Source of the DNA: Variovorax sp. MHTC-1
Lineage (GTDB): Bacteria; Pseudomonadota; Gammaproteobacteria; Burkholderiales; Burkholderiaceae_C
NCBI RefSeq assembly: GCF_003984645.1
Contig: NZ_RWKI01000010.1
Span: 114,116 to 178,115 of the forward strand
DNA: 64,000 nt
Direction of reading: 5' to 3'
The position numbers and the translations under genes are program-made. The number at the start of each line of letters is the position of its first letter. Within the stretch, counting starts at the first letter, position 1. Shown here one piece after another: positions 17,352-29,100 of this stretch. The notes under the pieces are model-generated. The model was not told where the DNA came from. It did no database searches and was given only the letters and a program-made list of their open reading frames with translations.

Positions 17352-19460
17352 TCAGAGGTCCAGCGTCAGCCTGGCCACGATGCTGCGTTTGGCGCCCGGA
17401 ATCACATACAGGTTGAGCCACGAGGCGGTATAGAAATTCCTGTTGAACAGGTTGTGCACGTCCAGCGACACGCGGGTGGTCTTGTTGATCTGCCAGAAGC
17501 TCACGAGCTTGACGGTGGTGTAGGCCGGCAGGGCATAGGTGTCGGCGTTGTTGCCCGAACGGTTGCCCACGTAGTTGATGCCTGCCCCGATCCCATAGCG
17601 GCTGCCATCGGCCAGGGCATCTTCGCGAATGGCGAACAGGCCGGCGCTTGTCCGCGGGATGTTGGTGATGCGTGTGCCGGGCGCCAGCGTGGCATCTTTC
17701 GAAATCCGGGCGTCGATGTAGGCGAAATTCCCGCTCACCCTCCAGTTCTTGTCGATCTGGCCATAGAGGTCGGCCTCGAAGCCGCTGCTCTTGACTTCGC
17801 CGGCCGCCACGAAGAACCCCGGCGTATCGCTTGCCGTCAACACGTTCGTCTTCTTGATGTCGAACACCGCCAGATTGGCGCCCAGGCGCTGATCTGGCGT
17901 TTGCAGTTTCAAGCCGGCTTCAAGCGCGGTTGAGTGCTGCGGATCGAATGCCCGGCCGTTCTGGTCGGTGCCGCTGTTGCCGCGAAACGATTTGCCGGCG
18001 GAGACGTACCAGGAACTCCAGTCATTCGGCAGATAGGTCAGGCCGGCGCGCGGCGAAACGGCATCGTGCTGCTGAGCGCTGTTGCTGTTTACGACGCGAT
18101 TCTCGATGCTCTGCCGGTAGTGGTCGTAGCGGGCGCCCACCAGCAGCTTCCATCGCGGCGAAAGGCTGATCTGGTCTTGCACGAAAACGGCATTCGCGCG
18201 CTGATGCTCGTCCGTGCTGTTGGTCAAGGACGTGAGCGGCGGCCGAGGTCTTCCATACACAGGCTGGTAGATATCGATGGGATAGTTTCCCGAGCGAAGG
18301 ATCTCGATGTTCATCCACAGCCTGGAGGCTTCCATTCCAATCAGCAGCGTGTGGGCCAGGGGGCCGGTCGTGAACTTCCCTTCCAGTTCCGCCTGAAAAG
18401 AGGTGTCGCGCGACGGCAGCTGGCGCCAGGTCGCACGGCGATTTAGTGTCCGGTCGTCGGCTGCGAGGGAAGTCGCTTCGGTGTAGTTGCCGGAAAAGGT
18501 GCTTTCCTTGTAGCTGGCACCCATGCGGGCACGCCAGTTCTGCGACAGCTCGCGGTCCAGGGTGAGTTGATGCGTATTGCTGGTGAGCGTCATGTTGCCG
18601 TCGCTGGGCTCGTTGAGCACCCGGTCGCGCGGCAGGGTCCCGAGCACGCCGCCAACGTTGATCAGCCCGCGGTCCAGCGGCGTTTTCGAACGCAGGAACT
18701 CGGACTCGTAGTTGAGGACTGTCTTGTCGTCGATCACCCACGTCAGCGCCGGCGCGACCAGGGTGCGCCTGTTGCTCAACAGGTCGCTGCGGCTGTCGCC
18801 TTCTTCCGCCGCCAGATTCAGGCGGTAGGCAACGTTCCGGCTCAGCGCGCCGGTGCTGTCCAGGGTGCTGCGGCGCAGGCCCTGGCTGCCGATGCTGAAG
18901 TCGGCCGTGTTGCGGCGCGCGAACTGCGGCTTTTTCGTGACGATGTTGATGGTGCCGCCCGGCTCGCTGCTGCCGTAGATCGCCGACGCCGGCCCCTTCA
19001 GAAATTCGAAGCGCTCCACATTGGCGGTGTCGCGTAGCGGGTTGTAGCCGCGCGATCCGGGAAAACCGTTGACCAGGAATCCCATCTCGGTACTGCTGAA
19101 ACCGCGAATGCCGAAGTTGTCCCAGGTGCCGCCGAAATCATTGAGGCGTGTGATGCCGCTGACAAAGCTCACCGTGTCCGCCAGGCGCGTCGCACCCAGG
19201 TCTTCGATCAGCTGGCTGGACACGATGCGTACCGATTGCGGCACCTCGCGCAGCGGCGTGCTAGTGCGCGTGGCGCCGCTGCTGCTCGTGGGGTTGTAGC
19301 TGCCGGAGTCCGGATCTGCGACGACCTGCACCTCGGGCAGCGATGTGCTCGCAGCTGCGGCCGGTTCGCTGCCGGTGCCTTGTGCCGTTGCGAGTGAGGA
19401 AAGAGAGGCGAGGGGGAGCAAGGCGAAGGCGATGCGTGACGGCCGAGTACGAAATCCCAT
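17352..19460 (-). CDS. TonB-dependent siderophore receptor
   Basis: The protein has 702 residues. A signal peptide ends near 'SSLATAQ', followed by a putative TonB box region (SLPEVQVVAD). The plug domain shows 'TPLREVPQSVRIVSSQLIED', 'GTWDNFGIRGF' and the diagnostic 'NVERFEFLKGPASAIYGSSE' and 'PGGTINIVTKKP'. The 22-strand barrel ends 'KRSIVARLTLDL'. The plug and barrel order and length match ferric-hydroxamate or pyoverdine-type receptors such as FhuE and FpvA. There is no signalling extension, so it is not a sigma-factor-linked transducer. A Fur-box-like element lies about 40 bp upstream of the start, implying iron-repressed expression with the DUF4198 gene. Confidence 0.93.
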   Translation of the reverse strand: MGFRTRPSRIAFALLPLASLSSLATAQGTGSEPAAAASTSLPEVQVVADPDSGSYNPTSSSGATRTSTPLREVPQSVRIVSSQLIEDLGATRLADTVSFVSGITRLNDFGGTWDNFGIRGFSSTEMGFLVNGFPGSRGYNPLRDTANVERFEFLKGPASAIYGSSEPGGTINIVTKKPQFARRNTADFSIGSQGLRRSTLDSTGALSRNVAYRLNLAAEEGDSRSDLLSNRRTLVAPALTWVIDDKTVLNYESEFLRSKTPLDRGLINVGGVLGTLPRDRVLNEPSDGNMTLTSNTHQLTLDRELSQNWRARMGASYKESTFSGNYTEATSLAADDRTLNRRATWRQLPSRDTSFQAELEGKFTTGPLAHTLLIGMEASRLWMNIEILRSGNYPIDIYQPVYGRPRPPLTSLTNSTDEHQRANAVFVQDQISLSPRWKLLVGARYDHYRQSIENRVVNSNSAQQHDAVSPRAGLTYLPNDWSSWYVSAGKSFRGNSGTDQNGRAFDPQHSTALEAGLKLQTPDQRLGANLAVFDIKKTNVLTASDTPGFFVAAGEVKSSGFEADLYGQIDKNWRVSGNFAYIDARISKDATLAPGTRITNIPRTSAGLFAIREDALADGSRYGIGAGINYVGNRSGNNADTYALPAYTTVKLVSFWQINKTTRVSLDVHNLFNRNFYTASWLNLYVIPGAKRSIVARLTLDL

Positions 19461-19493
19461 GGAGAATTTTTGGTGCGTTTTGAATGGAGTTGT

Positions 19494-19510
19494 TGAGAAT
19501 AAATCTCATT
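19494..19510 (-). promoter_or_regulatory. Fur-box-like operator of the siderophore receptor
   Basis: On the plus strand TGAGA and TCTCA flank ATAAA (19494-19508). Read on the minus strand, AATGAGATTTATTCTC agrees with the core of the classical Fur consensus at 12 of 16 positions by my alignment. It is centred about 41 bp upstream of the receptor start codon, a good place to block a promoter under iron-replete conditions. Confidence 0.6.
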
Positions 19511-20149
19511 CGTTATTGTAGATGCTGCACATGGCGCCTTGGCGAGGCGGCGCGCTCCATGGATGCGCGCCTGCGCGACAGCACGCGCGGCTTCGAGCGC
19601 GGTCTCCGCGCCCATGCGACAGGTTTCTCGGGCTCCGCTTCGTGGCTGCGCTTCAACGAAGGTCGATAGATCGATAGTTCGCGGAGGCGGTTCAGTTGTC
19701 GTGATGACGCTACACAGATCCGGCTCTGTTCCGAGGACTGAGTATTTACGTCTTACGAACAGGTCGTATGGATTGCCGGCTCGACTGCATCATTCCCAGG
19801 TAACAACCTGTGACGAGGATGCGCCATGAGTTCGAGCAGTGCCGCAAGGCAGTTCGCGACAACGAATCCACCGAACAAGAGCGCCCAGTTCGTGGATCTG
19901 CATCACCCTGCGGCAGCACGCCCCGGAGGCTTCCTCCCCGGCTTGGTGATTGCGCCGTCAATGGCCTTCCTGGCCGCGGCGAATGTGCGCGGCGCGGGCA
20001 CTGCGGCAATCGCCGGGCAAGGCCCGTGAACGCCCCGGCGGTCAGCCTCCGGGGAGGTCGTACGGACATTTCCGCGCGTTTCCGGAACTCGTCTGCTCGT
20101 CCACAGGCGCGCAGTTCAGCTTTTCGAATTGTCTTCAAAGGTCGTTCAA
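19511..20149. other. Mostly non-coding stretch between receptor and giant autotransporter
   Basis: About 640 bp with one small plausible frame (19826-20029, listed separately). I see no RNA gene. The end of the region must carry the promoter of the giant autotransporter, but no clear -35/-10 pair could be picked out. The start of that gene has only a weak ribosome binding site (AAAGGT about 10 nt before the ATG). Confidence 0.4.
19826..20029 (+). CDS. Small ORF, possible truncated membrane-protein N-terminus
   Basis: A 67-codon frame starts with ATG and has a GAGG ribosome binding site 8 nt upstream. The polar N-terminus is followed by 'GGFLPGLVIAPSMAFLAAAN', which looks like the first membrane helix of a transporter. 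YeiH-type putative sulfate exporters open with a similar 'PGL' helix, but the frame stops immediately afterwards. It could be the 5' remnant of such a gene, a small membrane protein, or chance. No frame downstream resumes the transporter. Confidence 0.25.
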   Translation: MSSSSAARQFATTNPPNKSAQFVDLHHPAAARPGGFLPGLVIAPSMAFLAAANVRGAGTAAIAGQGP

Positions 20150-23100
20150 ATGAACCATGTGTTCCACACCATCTGGTCCAACGCGCTGGGTACCTGGGTG
20201 GCTGCCTCGGAGCTGGCCAAGCGACATGGCAAGAGCGGCGGGGCCGACAAGCGGCCCCGGACGGCAGCTGCGGTGGAGCGGTTCCCTGCCGCAATGCACG
20301 GCCCTTGGGCCTTGCGGCTCGTCGCGCTGGCGGCCTTGCTGGCCCTGTACCCATCGGCGCAGGCCGCGGACAGGTACTGGGACGCCAACAGCAATGCCAC
20401 CGGCATGGGCGGCGCGGGCACCTGGGACCTGGCGACGAGGACCTGGGACGACGGCACCGTCCAGGACGGCGTGGCCGGACCCTATCTCAGTGGCTGGAAC
20501 AATGCCGCCCTTGATACCGCGGTCTTCATGGGCACCGCGGGCACGCTGAGCCTGGCTGCGCCGATCGTCGTGGGTGGGCTCACGTTCAACGTTGGCGGCT
20601 ACACCATCAGCGGCAATACGCTGACCTTGGGCGGCGCGACACCGACGATCACGACGACGAGCGGCACCTCCACCATCAGCTCGGTCGTTGCCGGTTCCGC
20701 CGGCCTGATCAAGACAGGGGCGGGGGAGCTGGACCTGACCGGCGCGAACACGTTCACGGGCACCGTCGCGGTCAACCAAGGCACGCTGTACGTCGCCAAT
20801 GACGCGGCGCTGGGGGCAGCCGGCAATGGCATCACCGCGGCGAGCGGCACCGTCCTGAGTGCAGGCGCTGCGTTGAGCAGCCGCGTCGTCACGCTGACCG
20901 GTACCGGCCAGACGACGGTCTACAACGGCGTCCTGTCGTCCCGCTTGACCGGGACCGGCGGTGTCACCAGCAATGCCTCGCCGACCAACACGCTCAACGA
21001 CTACACCGGCCGGACGATCATCTCGACCTCAGGCAGCATCTCCTTCGGCTCGGTCGCCAATCTGGGCCAGGCCAGTGCGTTCGGCGCACCGACCGACGCC
21101 ACCTTGGGAACCATCGATCTCAGGGTCGGGCAAGGCAGCGGCAGCAACCAGTACAGCAAGTCCATTTCATACACGGGAGCCGCCGCCACATCCAACCGCA
21201 ATTGGAGCATCACTCCCGGGATCTACAGTGGTGCCCAGGTCACATTCGTAAACAACGGTTCCGGAATCCTGAACCTGACCGGCAACTTCGTGCTGACCGC
21301 CGTCGGGGGAGCCAGCAGCGGGAACGCGGTGAGCTTTTCCGCCGGTACGGCGGACATGCTTCTCTCCGGTGTCATCAGCAGTGGAAGCGCCCGTACGGTG
21401 GGCTTCAGCGCGAGTGCCGGGCGCACCCTCACTCTGGGCAATGCCAATACTTTCGGTGGCACCGCCTCCATAAGCGGAGGCGGCATGGTCAAGGCCGGCA
21501 CGCTGGCGAACAGCGGCACGGCCAGTTCCCTCGGTGCCGGGTCGAACATCAGCATCGGCGGCAACCTCAGCTACACCGGCGGCGCTGCCAGCATCGACCG
21601 AACCATCGCAGGCGCCGGCGGCACCTTCCGCAACGACGGCACGGGGGCGTTCACGCTGGCGGGCGCCACCACGCTCAGCAACGGCCTCTGGCTCGGCGGC
21701 GACCATACGGCCAGCGACAACACGCTTTCAGGCGCGGTTTCGGGCGCGGGATACCTGGGGAGCAGCGGGCCCGCCACCTGGGTGGTGACCGGCAACAACA
21801 CCGGGTTCACCGGCACCCTCAACGTGGCCGGCGGCACCTTGCGCGCCGGCAGCGCCACCGCATTCGGTTCCACCATCGGCGGCATCACGGTCAGCGGCGG
21901 CACGCTGGACCTCAACGGCTACAGCCAGACCACCGCCAGCTTGAGCGGCACCGGCGGCACGCTGGCCCTTGGCGCCGGCAATCTGACCGTCGATGGCGCG
22001 ACCAACAGCAGCTTCGGCGGCAGCATCGCCGGTGCCGGCGGCCTGACCAAGCTGGGCATCGGCACGCTCACGCTCACCGGCGCCAATACCTATGTGGGCG
22101 CCACGACCATCGGCGGCGGCACGCTGGCGCTGGACTTTTCCAATGCCAGCGCCCCGGCCAGCAACATCATCTCCAGCGCCTCCACCCTCAACCTGCAGGG
22201 CGGCACGCTCAGGGTCACCGGCGCGGCCGGCGAAGCCAACGCCCAGGCCTTCAACGGCCTGAACGTGCTCTCCAGCAACAACACGCTGAACGTCGCTCCA
22301 GGCACCGGCGGCAGCATGCAGGTCGACCTGGGCGCCGTCACCTACTCGGGCGGCCTGCTCAACTTCGCCTCGGCCGGCACCTTCGGCAGTACCGGCAGCG
22401 CCAGGATCACCACCACGCAGGCCGATGGCACGCTGGGCGGCTGGGCCACGATCAACGGGACCGACTATGCCAAGGTCGTGGGCGGCTACATCGTCCCGTT
22501 CACCTCGAGCGACTACGTCTACAAGGACAATGCCGCCAACTGGGTCAACGGGGAGATCCTCAGCGACGGCGGCGACACGGGAACCACCACCACGGCGTAC
22601 TACGGCACCGTGAGCGGCACCAAGCAGATCGGCGGCCTGCAGTACGTCGCGACGCAGGATTCCACCGTCAACATCGGCAGCGGCAATACCCTGGGCGTGG
22701 ACGGCACCATCGTGGTGTCGTCCAGTGTCGGCGCCGCCACCCAGACCATCACCGGCGGCTCGCTCACCGGCGTCACGGGCGGCGGCACGCTGGGGATAGC
22801 GAAGAGCGGCAGCGGCGCCTTCACGGTGGCCTCGACCATCGTCGACAACGGCGGCGCCACCGGCTTCGCCAAGAGCGGCACCGGCACGGTCGTCCTGAGC
22901 GGCGCCAACACCTACACCGGCGCCACCACCGTCAGCCAGGGCACCTTGTCCGTGTCCAGCATCGGCAACGGCGGTGCGGCCAGCAGCATCGGCGCCTCGT
23001 CGGCCGATTCGTCGAACCTGCTCCTGCAAGGCGCCGCGTTGCGCTACACCGGCACCGGAGACAGCACCGACCGCGGCTTCACCCTTGCCACCAACGGTTC

Positions 23101-26100
23101 GGTGATCGACAACACCGTCGAGGTGACCAACGCCGGAGCCAACCTGCGTTTCGACGGCCAGGTGGTCAGCCCGGACGGCGCCAACCTGATCGCCAAAGGT
23201 CCCGGCACCCTGACCCTGGGCAATACGGCCAACACCTACAGCGGCACCACCACCATCGACGGCGGCACCCTGGCAGTCACCGAACTGGGCAACGGAGGCA
23301 CGGCCAGCTCGATCGGCACTTCCAGCAGCGCCTCGTCCAGTCTGGTGATGAAGAACGGCGGCACGCTGGCCTACCTGGGCGGCACGACCTCCAGCGACCG
23401 CGGCTTCACGCTCGATACGAGCGGCGGCATCGATGTGACGAATGGGGCGGCCACGCTGAGCATGAGCGGTGCCGTCGCCGGCACCCTTGCCGGCGGTACA
23501 GGCGGCGCCTTCACCAAGACCGGTGCCGGCACGTTGGTGCTGTCGGGCACCAACACCTACAGCGGTGGCACCACGGTGAGCGCCGGCACGCTGCGTGCGG
23601 GGTCGGCGCGCGCCTTCGGCAGTGGACCGATCGCCGTGAACAGCGGGGCCACGCTGGACATCGCGGACATCGCCAACGTCAGGGCCGGGGGGCTTAGCGG
23701 CGATGGCACCCTGAATCTGGGCGTCCTGTCCTCGACCCGCTACCTCATCGACGGCAGCAGCTCGGTCTTCGGCGGCATCATCGACGGCGCGGGCGGAGTG
23801 ACGCTCGCCACGGGCACGCAGACCTTCAGCGGCTGTCAGCACACCTATGCCGGTCCCACCACGATTTCGGGCACGCTCAATATCTCCTGCCTGCCCAACG
23901 GCGGCGTGGCCAGCGACGTGGGGATGTCCGGTGCTGCCCCGACCAACCTCGTTCTCTCGGGAGGCACGCTCAACTACCAGGGGGGCACCACCACCACCAC
24001 CGACCGCGGTTTCACCCTGGCCGCCGGCAGCACGATCAGCGTGCAGAATTCCGCGACCACGCTGACCTTCGCAGGACAGGCGACCGGTGGCGGCGGGCTC
24101 GTCAAGTCGGGCGCGGGCACCCTGGTGCTCGGCGGCACCACGAACAACTACACGGGCGGGACGACGGTGTCGGCGGGCATCTTGCGCGCCGGGGCGACCA
24201 ATGCCTTCGGCACGGCCACCACGGCCGGCGGGATGATCGTGGCCAATGCCGCCGGCGCCATCCTCGACATGAACGGCTTCGACACCACGGTGTCTGCCCT
24301 GAGTGGCGGCGGCAGCACGGGCGGCGAAATCCGGCTCACGGACAAGACCTTGACCATCCGCACCGGCGGGGGCGTCAACGCCTGGGATTTCGCCGGCCTC
24401 ATCAGCGGCACCGGCAATCTCGTCAAGAACGGCGCAAGCAACCAATATCTCTCGGGCTGCGGGAGCACCTATACCGGTACCACCACGATCAACGCCGGCG
24501 TGCTGTCGGTGGACTGCCTGGCGAACGGCAACACGGCCAGCGCGATCGGCGCTTCCGACGGCACGGCCGGCAATCTGGTGCTCAATGGCGGCACGCTCGC
24601 CTATACGGGCGCCGGCGCCAGCACGGACCGGCAGTTCACGCTGGGAGGCAGTGCGGCCCTCGATGCTTCGGGCACGGGCGCGATCGCCTTCACCAGCACC
24701 GCGCCCATCACGCTGACCGGCACCGCCGCGCGTACGCTGACGCTGACCGGTACCCATGCCGGCAGCAACAGCCTGTCTGCGTTGATCGCCGACAGTGGCA
24801 CCGGCGCGACCTCGCTGAGCAAGACTGGCACCGGTACCTGGATCCTGAGGAATCCCGACAGCACCTACACCGGAGCGACCACGATCAGCGGCGGCGGCGT
24901 GCTGGGCGTGGACAAGCTGGCCGATGGCGGTCTGGCCAGCAGCATCGGCGCCTCGGGCAGCGCTGCCAGCAACCTGGTGATCGGCACCGGCAGCACCCTG
25001 CGCTACACCGGCGCGGGCGACAGCAGCAACCGCCAGTTCACGCTGCTGTCCGGCAGTACCTTCATCGAATCCTCGGGGACCGGCCCGATCAACCTCAGCA
25101 ACACCGGGACCGTGACGCTGGCCGGCGCCACCGCGGGAGCCAGCGGCCTCGGCCTCGCGCACGTCGTGAACCTGGGCGGCACCAACACCGACACCAACAT
25201 CTTCGGCGCCACCCTCACCGATGCCGGCACCGGCAAGACCACCCTGTCAAAGAACGGCACCGGCCTCTGGGTGCTGACCGGCAACAGCACCTTCACCGGC
25301 GACAGCATCATCAACCAGGGCAACCTGATGGTGGGCAATGGCGGCACGTCGGGCAACGTCGGCGCCGGCAACGTGTACGTCACCAATTCGGACTCCACGC
25401 TGTCGGTCAACCGCAGTGACACCTTCACCCTGGCCGGCACGCTGATCGGCGCCGGAACGCTGGCGCAGGTCGGCGCCGGCACCACGATCCTGACCTCGAC
25501 CGGCAGCAACATCGGCAACACCACGGTGAGCGCCGGCACCTTGCAGGTCAACGGCGCCCTGACCACGGCGACCGTGGCGATCAACGGAACGTCCGCCCTG
25601 ACGGTGAACGGCATGGTGCAGGCCAGCGGCCCGGCCCCGACCGCGCTGACCGGCGACGCCGGCGCCAGCACCATCACCGTCAACACCGGTGGCACGTTGC
25701 GGGCCAGCGGCGACCTGGGCGCCGGCACGGACACGCTCACCCTGGCCGGCACGCTCAACACCGGCCCCGGCACGCTCAACCTGGGCACCGGCAACGACAC
25801 GCTGGTGCTCAGCGACGGCGGCACGATCACCGGCGTCGCCAACGCCGGCACCGGTGGCGAAAGCGGCGCCGGCGACACGATGCGGGTGAACAACACTGCC
25901 AGCCGCACGCTGGATGGCGCCAGCACCGCCGGCTTCGAGACGCTGATGAAGCAGGGGACCGGCACGCTGACGCTCACCGGCACGCAAAGCTATTCCGCGG
26001 GCACCACGGTCCAGGCGGGCACGCTGCTGGTCAACGGCAACCAGACCGGCGCGGGCGGGCCCACCACGGTACAGAGCGGGGCCACGCTGGGCGGCACGGG

Positions 26101-29100
26101 CACGGTCGCCGGCGACGTGAGCGTCGCCAGCGGCGCTGCGTTGAGTCCGGGGGCTACCGGCGCGGTGGGCGCATTGACCGTCAACGGCAACCTGACCCTG
26201 AACGACGGCGCGGCGCTCAACTACCAGTTCGGGCAGGCCAATGTGCCGGGCGGCCCGCTCAACGATCTCACCACGGTGCTCGGCGACCTGACGCTGGACG
26301 GCATGCTCAACGTCAACCCGACGTCCGGCGGCAGCTTCACGCCGGGCGTGTATCGCGTCATCAACTACGCCGGCGCCCTGACCAACAACGGCCTGACGAT
26401 CGGCAGTGCGCCCGCGGGCACCTACGCCGTGCAGACCTCGGTCGCCAACCAGGTGAACCTGGTCAACAGCACCGGCGTCACGCTGAACTTCTGGGATGGC
26501 CCCGGCAACCAGAACGACGGCACGATCCAGGGCGGCAACGGCCTGTGGCAAAACGCCGCCGGCGGCGACAACTGGACCGACCAGACGGCCAACATCAATG
26601 CGACGTATGCCGATGGCGCCTTCGCCATCTTCGGCGGCACGGCGGGCACCGTCACCGTGGACAACAGCCTCGGTGCCGTCCGCGCGTCGGGCATGCAGTT
26701 CACCGTGAATGGCTACACCATCGACGGCGCTCCCCTCACGCTGACCGGCGCGCCTTCGATCATTCGCGTGGGCGACGGCACCGGCGCGGGCGCCGGCATG
26801 ACCGCCACCATCGACGCCGCGCTGGTCGGCGCGGGCGGGTTGCAGAAATCCGACCTCGGCACGCTGGTGCTCAATGGCGCGAACACCTACACCGGCGGCA
26901 CGACGGTCTTGGGCGGCACGCTGCAAGTGGCCAGCGATGCCAACCTGGGCGACGCAAGCGGCGGGCTCACGCTGGACGGCGGCGCGCTGCGCAACACGGC
27001 GGGATTCGCGTCCGCGCGTACCGTCACGCTCGGCACCAACGGCGGCAGGCTCGATACGCAGGCGGACCTCGCGCTGTCCGGCACGATCGGCGGCGCGGGC
27101 TCGTTGACCAAGACCGGCGGCGGCACGCTGACGCTCGCCGGCAGCAACACGTATGCGGGCGGCACGTTCATCAACGGCGGCACGGTTGCGGTCTCGGGCG
27201 ATGCCAACCTCGGCCATGCGAGCGGCGCGCTCTCGCTCGACGGCGGCACGCTGCAGAGCACGGCCGCCCTGACGTCGGCACGGGCGGTCACGCTGAATGC
27301 GGGCGGCGGCACCTTCCAGACCACCGGCGACCTCACGCTGACCGGCGCGGTCGGCGGCTCCGGCGCGCTGACCAAGACCGATGCCGCCACCCTGGTGCTC
27401 GCGGCGAACAACACCTATGCCGGTGGCACCACGATCTCGGCGGGCACGCTGCAACTGGGCGATGGCGGCACCACGGGTTCCATCGTGGGCAATGTCGCCA
27501 ACAACGGCACGCTCGCCTTCGACCGCTCGAATACGTACAGCTTCGGCGGCACGATCTCCGGCAGCGGTGGCGTCACGCAGCAAGGCACCGGCATCACGGT
27601 GCTGACCGGCAACAACAGCTATGCCGGAAGCACCGCCGTCAATGCCGGCACCCTGATCGTCAATGGCAACCAGGCGGCGGCTGCCGGAGCCACGTCGGTG
27701 GCAGCCGGCGCCACGCTGGGCGGCGCCGGCACGATCGGCGGCGACGTGTCGGTGGCCGACGGCGCCACGCTCAGCCCGGGCAACCTCGGCAGCGTGCCGG
27801 GCACGCTGACCGTCAACGGGAACCTGGTGCTGGGCAATGCCTCCACGCTGAGCTACAACTTCGGCCAGGCCAACGTGATCGGCGGCGCCTACAACGACCT
27901 GACCAAGGTGGCAGGCGACCTCACGCTGGGCGGTACCCTGAACGTCACGACCACGCCGGGCGCCACGTTCGACCCCGGCATCTATCGCGTCATCAGCTAC
28001 GGCGGCACGCTGACCAACAACGGTCTTGTCGCCGGCACGATGCCTTCGCCGAGTTTCTACGTGCAGACCTCGGTGAACAACCAGGTGAACCTGGTGAACG
28101 CAGCCGGGTTGCCGGTGAACTTCTGGGACGGTCCCGGCAACCAGAACGACGGTGTCATCCAGGGTGGCGCCGGCGTCTGGCAGAACGCCACGGGCAATGG
28201 CAACTGGACAGTGGGCGACGGCGGTGTCAATGCGCCGTTCCAGGACGCCAGCTTCGCCGTCTTCGCCGCTGCGCCGGGGACGGTCACGGTCGACAACAGC
28301 CTAGGCGCGGTCAGGAACGGCGGCATGCAGTTTGCCGTGGACGGCTACACGATCCAGGGCGACCCGATCACGCTGGCCGGCGCGCCCAACATCCTGCGCG
28401 TGGGCGATGGCACGGCCGACGGCGCGGCCATGACCGCGACGATCGCCTCCGCGCTGACCGGCACGGGCGGCGTGCAGAAGACGGACCTGGGCACGCTGGT
28501 GCTGACCGGCGCCAACACCTACGGCGGCGGCACGACCATCACGGCAGGCACGCTGCAGCTGGGAGACGGCGGAACCGGCGGTTCGATCATCGGCGATGTG
28601 GCCAACGGCAGCGCGCTCGTCTTCAACCGCTCGGACAGCACGACGTTCAGCGGCGCCATCTCCGGCAGCGGCAGCGTCACGCAGGCGGGTGCCGGCACCA
28701 CCGTGCTCACCGGCACCAACGCGTACCTCGGCACCACGACCGTGCAGGCGGGCATCTTGCTCGTCAACGGCGATCAGTCCGGCGCGACCGGCCTCACCAC
28801 CGTCCAGGGTGGCGCCACCCTGGGTGGCACGGGCACGGTCGGTGGCGACGTGGCGATCGCGAGCGGCGCCACGCTGAGCCCGGGTGGTACGAGTGCCGCC
28901 GGCACGCTGACCGTCAATGGCAGTCTGTCGCTGGACAGTGGCTCGACGCTGAACTACCGGTTCGGCCAGGCCGGCACGGTGGGAGGGGCCCTGAACGATC
29001 TCACGGTGGTGCACGGCAATCTTGCGCTGGCCGGGACGCTCAACGTCAGCGCGGCGCCGGGCGGCAGCTTCGGGCCGGGCGTGTATCGCATCTTCAGCTA

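Noticed and set aside
22900..25100. Possible CRISPR-like array from regularly recurring short DNA words
   Set aside because: The recurrences are in-frame protein repeats of the autotransporter, degenerate and unequally spaced, with no cas genes.
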